A stretch of 64,000 bases of DNA from Streptomyces cellulosae (lineage in GTDB: Bacteria; Actinomycetota; Actinomycetes; Streptomycetales; Streptomycetaceae), in assembly GCF_000721105.1 (NCBI RefSeq), contig NZ_JOEV01000032.1:23673-87672 (forward strand). Direction: 5' to 3'. A program made the translations under genes and the position numbers. Under the pieces are notes generated by a model. That model ran no database searches. It worked only from the letters and a program-made list of their open reading frames with translations, and was not told the DNA's origin. Every line of letters begins with the position of its first letter. Positions within the stretch are counted from its first letter, which is position 1. This document shows positions 53,475 to 60,696 of the stretch, one piece after another.

Positions 53475-54137
53475 ATGAAGGTCGTGATCGCCGGAGGGCA
53501 CGGCAAGATCGCCCTTCTCCTGGAGCAGCTGCTGTCCCGGCGCGTCGATGCGGTCACCGGCCTCGTCGCAACCCGGCCCAGGCCGAGGCGTTGGAGAGGC
53601 CGGGGCCCAGGCCCGGCTCGTGGATCTGGGGAAGACCACCGGCGACGAGGTCGCCTGGCAGCTGACGGGTGCCGACGTGGTGGTTTTCGCCGCCGGGACG
53701 GGTCCCGGGAGTTCGGTGGGCCGTAAAGACAGCGTGGACCGCGACGCGGCGATCCTGCTGGCGGACGCCACCGAGAGCGCCAGAGTCGGACGCTACCTGC
53801 TGCTCTCCGCCATGGGCGCCGATCTGAGGGCCATCGACGACGAGAGCCTCGACCCGGTCTTCCGTACCTGTCTGCGGGCCAAGCTCGCGGCCGAGAACGC
53901 GATGCGGTCCCGGTCCGCGCTCCGGGCAACGAACGTCCGCCCCGGTCTGCTCAACCACACCCCCGGCACCGGCCGGGTCACGCTCGCCGAGCGGGTCCGG
54001 TCCCCATCTCCCGGGCCGATGCCGCCGCCGTCCTGCTGACGCTGCTCGACGAACCGCGCCTGACCGGCCGGACCGTCGAGGTCATCGGCGGCGACACCCC
54101 TCTCGCGGATGCCGTGGCGGCCCACGCCGCCCATTGA
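53475..54137 (+). pseudogene. NAD(P)H-binding atypical SDR with two frameshifts
   Basis: ATG 53475 lies three bases after the RidA stop: MKVVIAGGHGKIALLLEQLL, SRRVDAVTGL. After a shift near 53560 the frame continues with AQARLVDLGKTTGDEVAWQL, ADVVVFAAGTGPGSSVGRKD, GRYLLLSAMGADLRA and TNVRPGLLNHTPGTGRVTLA. A second shift near 53995 brings ISRADAAAVLLTLLDEPRLT and the end TGA 54135-54137. It is a paralogue of the SDR at 52368 and completes the operon; broken here. Confidence 0.8.
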
Positions 54138-54292
54138 ACTGCCCGTTCCGCCTCTCGACTCTGACTCACTCCCGCGGCGCACATCGAACTCGCCGAGGTC
54201 CACTGCATCGTCCATGAGCCCAGGCTGTCAGTTCGCACCAGAAACCCGTCCTGCCCCCGGTCCTCTGTCGCGGACCAGGTCGTGAGGATCTG

Positions 54293-54560
54293 CGGGTGAG
54301 TGCGCGGTCGGTGGAACGCTGGCGGCGGGCCGGGGGGGAGGAGGGGGAGGCCCTGCGCTCGGCAGGGCCTGCGAACTTCTCCGACCGTCACCGATGCCCA
54401 GTTCCTGGTGATCGAGGAGGAACTCGGCAAGTGGCTCACCACCATCCGCCTCCCGCCGTATGCACCCGACTTCAACCCCGTCGAGGTCATCTGGCCACTC
54501 GTGCGCAGAGCAATGGCCAACTCAGGCGCCCTGGGCCGCGTGGACTCGCTGCCCTTCGAC
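54293..54560 (+). pseudogene. IS630-family remnant with internal deletion
   Basis: A first frame gives SARSVERWRRAGGEEGEALR, SAGPANF (N-terminal winged helix of IS630 proteins). A second, from about 54385, gives TVTDAQFLVIEEELGKW and then directly IRLPPYAPDFNPVEVIWPLV, RRAMANSGA, the C-terminal block with the catalytic Glu. Thus the centre with both Asp residues is deleted. Its end overlaps the 3' end of the amidohydrolase gene. Confidence 0.75.
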
Positions 54561-56189
54561 GAAGGTCTCAAGGACGCGGGTGGCGGCGATCTCCTCGGGC
54601 GGACCCGCGAACGGGTCACGGTCGAGGACGACGAGATCGGCCGACTTGCCGACGGTGATGCTGCCGGTGATGTCGTCGAGGTGGTTCACGTAGGCGCTGC
54701 CCGCCGTGTACGCGGCGATGGCGGCGCCCAGGTCGAGGCGCTGCTCCGGAAGGAAGGCCGGCGTGCCCTCGGGGGCGCCGGGGGCGATCCGGTTGACGGC
54801 GACATGGAGGGCCTGGAGCGGGTCGGGACTGCTGACCGGCCAGTCGCTACCGGCGGCCAGGGTCGCGCCGGCGCGCAGCAGATCACCGAAGGGGTACTGC
54901 CGTGCGCCGCGTTCCGTACCCAGGAAGGGCAGGGTCAGTTCGTCCATCTGCGGTTCGTGGGCGGCCCACAGCATTTGCAGGTTGGTGCTCGCGCCGAGTG
55001 CGCGCAAGCGCGGAATGTCGTGCGGATGCACGACCTGGAGATGCGCCAGATGGTGACGTGTGTCGCGCCACCCGTTGGCCGTGCGGGCGGCCTCCACGGC
55101 ATCGAGCGCCTCGCGCACCGCGCGGTCGCCGAGCGCGTGGAAGTGGACCTGGAAGCCGGACGCGTCGAGTTCGGTGACGTACTTCCTCAGCTCTCCCGGC
55201 TCGACGAAGCTGATGCCGCTGTTGTCCGAGGCGCAGCCGCAGCCGGTCAGATAGGGGTCGAGCATCGCGGCGGTGTGGTTCTCCGCGATGCCGTCCTGCA
55301 TGACCTTCACGGTGGTCGCGCGGAACCGGTCCCGGTTCAACTCCTCGCGGCGGGCGATGAGTTCGGGGATCTGTTCGGCGCCGCGCTCGCGGTCCCACCA
55401 CAGAGCGCCGACGACACGGGCGGTGAGCAGGCCCCGGTCGACAGCGGCCACATAGGCGGGCGCCGGGTCGGTCATGTTGGCGTACGCGCCGATGATGGCG
55501 TCCTGCCAGGCGGTGACGCCATAGGAGTGCAGGACGGCCTGGGCACGGAGCAGTGCGGCGAGTTGTTCCTCCGGCGTGGGATCGGGAACGAGCCTTCCCA
55601 CGAGGTGGACGGCTCCCTCCTGGAGCATGCCGGTCGGGTTGCCGTCGGCGTCGCGCTCGATACGGCCGTCGGTGGGATCGGGCGTACGGGCGTCGATGCC
55701 CGCGCGCTCCAGGGCCCGGGTGTTGACCCAGGCGCCGTGGTGGTCGCGGTTGGGCAGGAAGACGGGCCGGTCCGGGACGATCGCGTCGAGAGCCGCGGCG
55801 CTGGGAGCGCCGTCGGGGAACGCCTCCAGGGACCAGCCACCGCCGGTGATCCACTCGGCGTCCGGGTGCCGGCCGGCGTACGCCTTGATCCTGCGCAGGT
55901 ATTCGGCCGGGTCGACTGTGTCGGCGAGGTGGCACAGGCCGAGTTCGAGGCCCGCGCCCTGCGGGTGGACGTGGGCGTCCTGGAAGCCGGGCAGCAGCAG
56001 TTTGCCGGCGAGGTCGACGACCTCGGTGCGCGGGCCGATCAGTTCGTGCACCTCGGCGTGGCCGACGGCGGCGATCCGCCCGCCGCGCACGGCCACGGCG
56101 GTGGCGCGGCTGCGTGCGGGATCGACGGTGTGCACGGGGCCGCCCGTGAGGACGAGATCGGCCGGCCCCGTGACCTGGGGATGCGACAT
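54522..56189 (-). CDS. YtcJ-like metal-dependent amidohydrolase
   Basis: A 555-residue amidohydrolase: DLVLTGGPVHTVDP at the N-terminus, metal site LLPGFQDAHVHPQGAG, then catalytic Lys in RFRATTVKVMQDGIAENHTA, HFHALGDRAVREALDAV, HLAHLQVVHPHDIP and LAAGSDWPVSSPDPLQALHV with the final Asp. Family length is usual. GGAG nine bases before ATG 56189 favours this start over ATG 56204. It lies 25 bp downstream of the APC permease in one operon, so it probably hydrolyses an amide or N-formyl compound imported by that permease. The last codons overlap an IS630 remnant. Confidence 0.92.
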   Translation of the reverse strand: MSHPQVTGPADLVLTGGPVHTVDPARSRATAVAVRGGRIAAVGHAEVHELIGPRTEVVDLAGKLLLPGFQDAHVHPQGAGLELGLCHLADTVDPAEYLRRIKAYAGRHPDAEWITGGGWSLEAFPDGAPSAAALDAIVPDRPVFLPNRDHHGAWVNTRALERAGIDARTPDPTDGRIERDADGNPTGMLQEGAVHLVGRLVPDPTPEEQLAALLRAQAVLHSYGVTAWQDAIIGAYANMTDPAPAYVAAVDRGLLTARVVGALWWDRERGAEQIPELIARREELNRDRFRATTVKVMQDGIAENHTAAMLDPYLTGCGCASDNSGISFVEPGELRKYVTELDASGFQVHFHALGDRAVREALDAVEAARTANGWRDTRHHLAHLQVVHPHDIPRLRALGASTNLQMLWAAHEPQMDELTLPFLGTERGARQYPFGDLLRAGATLAAGSDWPVSSPDPLQALHVAVNRIAPGAPEGTPAFLPEQRLDLGAAIAAYTAGSAYVNHLDDITGSITVGKSADLVVLDRDPFAGPPEEIAATRVLETFVEGQRVHAAQGA

Positions 56190-56213
56190 GGGAAGGAACT
56201 CCATGGGGGGTGG

Positions 56214-57719
56214 TCAGACCGTTGTACGGTCCATCGGAAGGGTGAGGGACTCGGCGTCGGTGCCGCGCCCCGTCGTGAAGTACGGCGAGTGCCTCACGTA
56301 CTTGGCCACGGCGGCCATGCCCAGGCCGGCGAGCACGATCGCGGCGGGCAGCGAGAACATGAACCAGCCGTTGTCCGGGCTGAGTTCGAAGTGGTCGCTC
56401 ATGGTCAGGTACGAGTATCCGAGGTAGCCGCCCAGGCCGAGCAGGATCAGGCCGGACACGGCGGGCACGCCGATGGCGAGCAGCGCCTCCCGTGCACCTT
56501 CCTGACGTGCGGAGCGGAAGCGTACGGCGCAGGCGAGCGCGGTGAGGCCGTAGTAGAGGGCGACGATCAGGCCGATGGCGTTGACGGCGGCCAGCAGCAT
56601 CTCGCTCAGCTTGGGAAGCGCGATGGCGAGCAGGGCGATCACGCCGGCGATGGACATCACGACGACGGTGCCGGCGGCGGGGGTGCCGTAGCGGGGGTGG
56701 ATCCGGGTCCACACCGGTCCCATCGTGCGGTCGCGGCTCATGGCGAACAGGCCGCGCGCCGTGGGGATCAGGGTGGCCTGGACGGAGGCGACGGCGGAGA
56801 ACATCAGCGCGACCAGGGGGAGGGTAGCCCAGGGTTCGGCGGCCAGTTTCTCGCCGAGGTACGGGAGGGCCTGGGGGCCGTTGCGGACGAGTTCGGCCAG
56901 GCTCATCTCCCGCTGGAAGGCGACCGAGGCGAAGAGGAACAGACCGAGCATCGCGAAGAGGGCGATGAGGCCTCCGCGGGCCGCGTCGCCCGGGCTCTTC
57001 GTCTCCTCGTTGACGCTGAAGGCCGCGTCCCAGCCCCAGAAGAAGAAGACCGCGAGGACCATGCCCTGGGCGAAGGCGGTGCCGCTGGAGATCTCGAAGG
57101 GGTTGAACCAGGACAGGGACACTGCGTGGTCACCGGTGATCAGGGCCCAGCCGCAGAAGGCCAGCAGCACGGCGTACTCGAAGATCAGGAGGGCGAACTG
57201 GAAGCGGGTGGCGGCCCGCACCCCGGTGACGGCCAGGGCGGTGAGGGCGAGGAGGATCACCAGTCCGACCGCCGTGGTGACACCGGTGGACGTCGGATCG
57301 AGGTCAATGCCGGCGAGGCTGCGCAGGCCCGCCTTGTTGGCGAAGATCAGCACGACCGAGCCCATGATCGCGCTGGTGTAGGCGCAGAAGATGACCGACC
57401 CGACCAGGGTGACCCAGCCGGTCAGGAAGCCGGGCCAGGGGCCGAGGGCCTTGCCGACCCAGACGTAGCCGTTGCCGCAGTTCGGTTCCGAGCGGTTCAG
57501 GCGGGCGTAGGCGGTGGCGATGCCAAGGACCGGCAGGAAGGCCAGGAGCAGGAGTGCCGGGGCCTGGAGGCCCACGATGGTCGCGATCGTGCCCATGCCG
57601 ATGGCGATGCTGGTGGTGGCCGCGGTGCTGGACGCGGCGATGGCTACGCCGTCGACGACGCCGAGGGAACGGCGCAGAGCCGAGCCCGGCGCGGAGGGCA
57701 GGGGAGGTGCGGACGACAT
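56214..57719 (-). CDS. APC-family amino-acid/amine permease
   Basis: A 501-residue integral membrane protein with about 12 helices. The N-terminal signature DGVAIAASSTAATTSIAIGM is in helix 1; FFFWGWDAAFSVNEETKSPG and FAMSRDRTMGPVWTRIHPRY are conserved APC loops. GAGGAG before ATG 57719. Cytoplasmic membrane; transports an amino acid, amine or similar amphiphile. First gene of an operon with the amidohydrolase and divergent from the TetR gene at 57869. Confidence 0.92.
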   Translation of the reverse strand: MSSAPPLPSAPGSALRRSLGVVDGVAIAASSTAATTSIAIGMGTIATIVGLQAPALLLLAFLPVLGIATAYARLNRSEPNCGNGYVWVGKALGPWPGFLTGWVTLVGSVIFCAYTSAIMGSVVLIFANKAGLRSLAGIDLDPTSTGVTTAVGLVILLALTALAVTGVRAATRFQFALLIFEYAVLLAFCGWALITGDHAVSLSWFNPFEISSGTAFAQGMVLAVFFFWGWDAAFSVNEETKSPGDAARGGLIALFAMLGLFLFASVAFQREMSLAELVRNGPQALPYLGEKLAAEPWATLPLVALMFSAVASVQATLIPTARGLFAMSRDRTMGPVWTRIHPRYGTPAAGTVVVMSIAGVIALLAIALPKLSEMLLAAVNAIGLIVALYYGLTALACAVRFRSARQEGAREALLAIGVPAVSGLILLGLGGYLGYSYLTMSDHFELSPDNGWFMFSLPAAIVLAGLGMAAVAKYVRHSPYFTTGRGTDAESLTLPMDRTTV

Positions 57720-57792
57720 GGAGGGCTCCTCGGGGACGGCAGACGGGAAGAGCCGCGCGGTGAGGTGATGGAACCGCTGACGTCCACATTGG

Positions 57793-57807
57793 GTCAACCC
57801 TGTTGAC
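57793..57807. promoter_or_regulatory. TetR operator between permease and regulator
   Basis: GTCAAC-CCT-GTTGAC, perfect 6-bp arms, lies between the divergent starts 57719 and 57869. It is the only clear palindrome of this region and likely the binding site of the TetR protein for the permease-amidohydrolase operon and its own gene. Confidence 0.7.
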
Positions 57808-57868
57808 GTAAGGCGTCGGGGGTCGTTCACTGTGCGTGCCTCGTCGACCTGGAGAGAGGAACCCGGTC

Positions 57869-58561
57869 ATGTCCACCCGTGTCCCGCAGGAGCGCCGACG
57901 TCGGCGGCCCACCCGCTCCGGGGTCCTGCTGTCCGAGGACCTGATCGTGGAGACCGCCCTGCGGCTGATCGGCGAGCATGGTCCCGAAGCGCTGAGTGTG
58001 CGCCGGCTCGGCGCGGCGCTGGGCTGCGACCCGACGGCTCTTTACCGCTATTTCCACGGCACCGACGACCTGGTGCTCGCCATCGCGGATCGGATCATCG
58101 GCGACGCGATGGCGGGGTTCGTCCCCGGGGCCGACTGGGTGGTCTCGTTGCGCGAGATGGCCCTGCGCGTCCGCGCCGGGTACCTCGCCCATCCGCGGGC
58201 GGCGGCCATGGCGGCGCACCGGGTGACCGGGCGCAAGAGCGAGATCCAGGCGGTGGAGACGGGGATCGGCCTGCTGCTGTCCGCGGGCTTCGAGCCGGCC
58301 GCCGCCGCACGGCTCTACCTGGCCTTCATCGACACCGTCCTCAGCCACGCGGCCACCGACGCGGCGTTCCTGGCGCTCCCGCTGCAGCAGCGCCAGGCCG
58401 ACCACCGGGCGTGGTCGAACGTCTACCAGGACCTGGACCCGGTGGCGTATCCGGCGCTCACCGCAGTCCGCCCCGCGTTGCCCGGTATGGCGGACAGTTC
58501 CTTCGAGGAGGCGGTGGACCTCCTGCTGGAGGCACTGGCGGCCCGCGCCCCGACACGCTGA
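57869..58561 (+). CDS. TetR/AcrR-family transcriptional regulator
   Basis: A 230-residue regulator. Helix-turn-helix at residues 25-70 (LIVETALRLIGEHGPEALSV, LGAALGCDPTALYRYFHGTD); C-terminal ligand domain as in the TetR_C_1/tetracycline-repressor-like group (RAAAMAAHRVTGRKSEIQAV; YLAFIDTVLSHAATDAAFLA). GGAGAGAGGA precedes ATG 57869. Divergent from the APC permease-amidohydrolase operon, hence its probable repressor; the inducer may be the transported substrate. Confidence 0.92.
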   Translation: MSTRVPQERRRRRPTRSGVLLSEDLIVETALRLIGEHGPEALSVRRLGAALGCDPTALYRYFHGTDDLVLAIADRIIGDAMAGFVPGADWVVSLREMALRVRAGYLAHPRAAAMAAHRVTGRKSEIQAVETGIGLLLSAGFEPAAAARLYLAFIDTVLSHAATDAAFLALPLQQRQADHRAWSNVYQDLDPVAYPALTAVRPALPGMADSSFEEAVDLLLEALAARAPTR

Positions 58562-59099
58562 GCGTCCACGATGCGTCGCCGCCGACCGCTGACGTGTCTG
58601 CGCCTGCGACAGGAACAGCAGTTCGTCGCCGGGATGAGTTGTCCGTCCCTTCGGTGGGTCGGCGGTTGGCTGGAGAGGCTGGACGGTGGCAACGACAAGA
58701 TCCTGGCGCACCGAGTGCCGGGTCACCGTCCTCCCCCAGCGCCAGGCCAGCGGCCCTTCGCCTTGTCGGTGGGGCAATGCCGACCGATTCGCTGGCAGTG
58801 GGGCTGTGTGGGTGGATGGGTCCCTCGTGCACGGCTGCCTGCGGTTGAGCGGGAAACCGACCGCCGACCTGTTCCACTCGGCCGTAGGCACCGCAGGTCA
58901 GATGCTCGCGCTGCTGGCACAGGACAGAACGCAGGGAACCTTGACCGGGCTGCGAGTCGGTGACACCGAAGTCTGAGCGGTGGACGACATCGAGGGCGTC
59001 AAGGGGTGTGAGCGCGCTGACAGCCCACGACCACCCGGCTGCCCGAGGCCGTGTTCCGCGGGACAGGTAGGTTTGCGGCACCGTCCAAGGAGATGCACG
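58562..59099. other. Segment without an assignable gene
   Basis: A rightward frame from GTG 58686 to TGA 58974-58976 has a moderately protein-like end (VWVDGSLVHGCLRLSGKPTA, GTAGQMLALLAQDRTQG), but no family is recognised and no ribosome site precedes it; it may be a remnant. The rest looks non-coding. Confidence 0.35.
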
Positions 59100-59936
59100 A
59101 TGCCCGAGCGCCGCGGAGTTCTGTTCGTGACCGACCTCGCCTACCAGGCCCGGGGGCGACGCTACTGCGACGAGGACATCTTCCTGACCTCCCGACTGCG
59201 CGACGGCTTCGACGTCGCCCTGTGCCACCCGCTGGATGCCGCCGCGCTGATGGACGCCTTCGACGTGGTCGTGGTCCGCAACAGCGGGCCCGTGCTGCAC
59301 CACCAGAAGGAGTACGACGCCTTCCGGGAGCAGGCCGTGGACCGTGGCATCAAGGTCTACAACCCGCTGTCCGGCCGGGGCGACATGGCCGGCAAGCAGT
59401 ACCTGCTGGACCTGACCGCTGCCGGATACCCGGTCATCCCCACCATCGACCGGACCGAGGACCTGCACCTGCTGCCCGAGGCAGGCCAGTACGTGGTCAA
59501 GCCGAAAGCGGGCGCGGACTCCATCGGCCTGACCTTCGTGCCCCGAGAGCAGCTGAGCGGCCTCGTCTACGGTGACATCCTGGTCCAGCCGCGCATCGAC
59601 TTCCGCTACGAGGTGTCCTTCTACTACGTCGACGACGCCTTCCAGTACGCCCTTCACGCCCCCGATCCCGAGCGGCGCTGGGTCCTTGAGCCCTACCAGC
59701 CCACCGAGGCCGACCTGGCCTTTGCTCGGCGCTTCATCGACTGGAACACCCTCGACCACGGCATCCAGCGCGTGGACGCCTGCCGCACCCGGGAAGGCGG
59801 GCTGCTTCTCGTGGAGCTGGAGGATCTCAACCCGTACCTGTCCCTGGACCTGGTCTCCGACCGGACCCGTGAGTCGTTCGTGGCGAGCATGACGGCATCC
59901 CTCCACCGGTTCCTGGACGTTCAGCCCCGCGTCTGA
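59100..59936 (+). CDS. ATP-grasp-fold protein
   Basis: A 278-residue protein resembling glutathione-synthetase-like ATP-grasp enzymes. N-terminal pre-ATP-grasp domain (GVLFVTDLAYQARGRRYCDE; VVVVRNSGPVLHHQ), then KQYLLDLTAAGYPVIPTID, ATP-binding QYVVKPKAGADSIGLTFV, LVQPRIDFRYEVSFYYVDD and metal-binding end LLLVELEDLNPYLSLDLV with acidic/Asn residues. AAGGAG lies immediately before ATG 59100. It ligates a carboxylate to an amine or thiol with ATP; the substrate is unknown. No partner gene is seen. Confidence 0.85.
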   Translation: MPERRGVLFVTDLAYQARGRRYCDEDIFLTSRLRDGFDVALCHPLDAAALMDAFDVVVVRNSGPVLHHQKEYDAFREQAVDRGIKVYNPLSGRGDMAGKQYLLDLTAAGYPVIPTIDRTEDLHLLPEAGQYVVKPKAGADSIGLTFVPREQLSGLVYGDILVQPRIDFRYEVSFYYVDDAFQYALHAPDPERRWVLEPYQPTEADLAFARRFIDWNTLDHGIQRVDACRTREGGLLLVELEDLNPYLSLDLVSDRTRESFVASMTASLHRFLDVQPRV

Positions 59937-59976
59937 AGTGGCATAGGAGCCCTCAAGAGCGATCGCTCAGACTTCG

Positions 59977-60069
59977 ATGGCACGCGCTCAAGATTCGTTG
60001 TCACAGGACACCCTGACCGCCACGGCCGACTCGCTCCGCAAACGGGCTGGGGCCAGCCGGAAGGCGTGA
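59977..60069 (+). CDS. 30-residue small reading frame coupled to next gene
   Basis: ATG 59977 to TGA 60067-60069 encodes MARAQDSLSQDTLTATADSL and ten further mostly basic residues. Its stop overlaps GTG 60066 of the next frame as GTGA, the usual form of translational coupling. It could be a tiny leader peptide or the tail of a lost gene; no ribosome site is evident. Confidence 0.4.
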   Translation: MARAQDSLSQDTLTATADSLRKRAGASRKA

Positions 60070-60506
60070 CCAGCGCGCCGATCGTCGCGCATCGGCCCTC
60101 CCTCTCGGGCGGCCGGAGGGTCACCGTGCACAGCGGCGGCCGGGACGAGATCCTCGGCACCGCCTACAGCGACCACGACCTGGTCGTGTTCCTCGAAGAC
60201 GCCGACGTCGCCGACCCCGTCCTCGACGACCCGCAGTGGGTGGAATGGCGCGGCGGCCCCGCCCACGAGTTCGGCGCAGCCCGACGTCCGCCGGCAGCAG
60301 CCGGACAGGGCCAACCTGCCCGGCTGCGGTGGGCTATTCCCAGGGCCGCGGCCGGAAGCTCGGGCTCGACCCGGTGGGTGGGTGGGTCTGCCACCCGCGG
60401 GAACACGGTGGTCGGCCGCGCCTCTCCGCGTTGCCCGGACGTTCGCGGCGCGTCGGTGCCACTGCACACCGGACGATGGGGGATGGGTGATAGGTGGGGC
60501 CTGTGA
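60066..60506 (+). CDS. Small hypothetical protein with altered C-terminus
   Basis: The first ~70 residues (APIVAHRPSLSGGRRVTVHS, EILGTAYSDHDLVVFLEDAD, LDDPQWVEWRGGPAHEF) resemble small conserved Streptomyces hypotheticals of about 65-75 residues ending near WRGGxxHEY. Here the reading frame continues a further ~75 Pro/Arg/Gly-rich residues, likely because the normal stop was lost by a small indel near 60285. GTG 60066 overlaps the preceding small frame. Confidence 0.5.
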   Translation: MTSAPIVAHRPSLSGGRRVTVHSGGRDEILGTAYSDHDLVVFLEDADVADPVLDDPQWVEWRGGPAHEFGAARRPPAAAGQGQPARLRWAIPRAAAGSSGSTRWVGGSATRGNTVVGRASPRCPDVRGASVPLHTGRWGMGDRWGL

Positions 60507-60650
60507 CCGGGGGTCACCGGTGGGACGAATGACATGAGACCGGCCCGGGGGTGAACCAGATTGGAAATAATCGGCTGATGATCCGGACGTTTCAGGCCAG
60601 TGATCTTCCTACCCGGCCCGGTGCGACCGGAACCCGCACGGCAGTGCGGT

Positions 60651-60692
60651 CGGGGCGTCACCGCGGAACGAGTGGTCCGCGGTGACGCCCCG
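60651..60692 (-). terminator. Perfect 17-bp stem terminator of the GH44 gene
   Basis: CGGGGCGTCACCGCGGA at 60651-60667 is fully complementary to 60676-60692, with an 8-base loop ACGAGTGG. It begins 5 bp beyond the GH44 stop at 60697. Very stable, no T-run, the typical Streptomyces form of an intrinsic terminator; it would also protect the 3' end of the mRNA. Confidence 0.85.
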
Positions 60693-60696
60693 GGTG

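Noticed and set aside
45831..57719. A secondary-metabolite cluster around the P450
   Set aside because: No polyketide, peptide or terpene synthase genes occur in the window; the P450 is broken and the neighbours are unrelated oxidoreductases and regulators.
54300..57806. A 1168-codon open frame on the plus strand opposite the amidohydrolase and permease
   Set aside because: It is antisense to two well-recognised genes, is Gly/Val/Arg-rich without any domain, and arises from GC-biased third positions.
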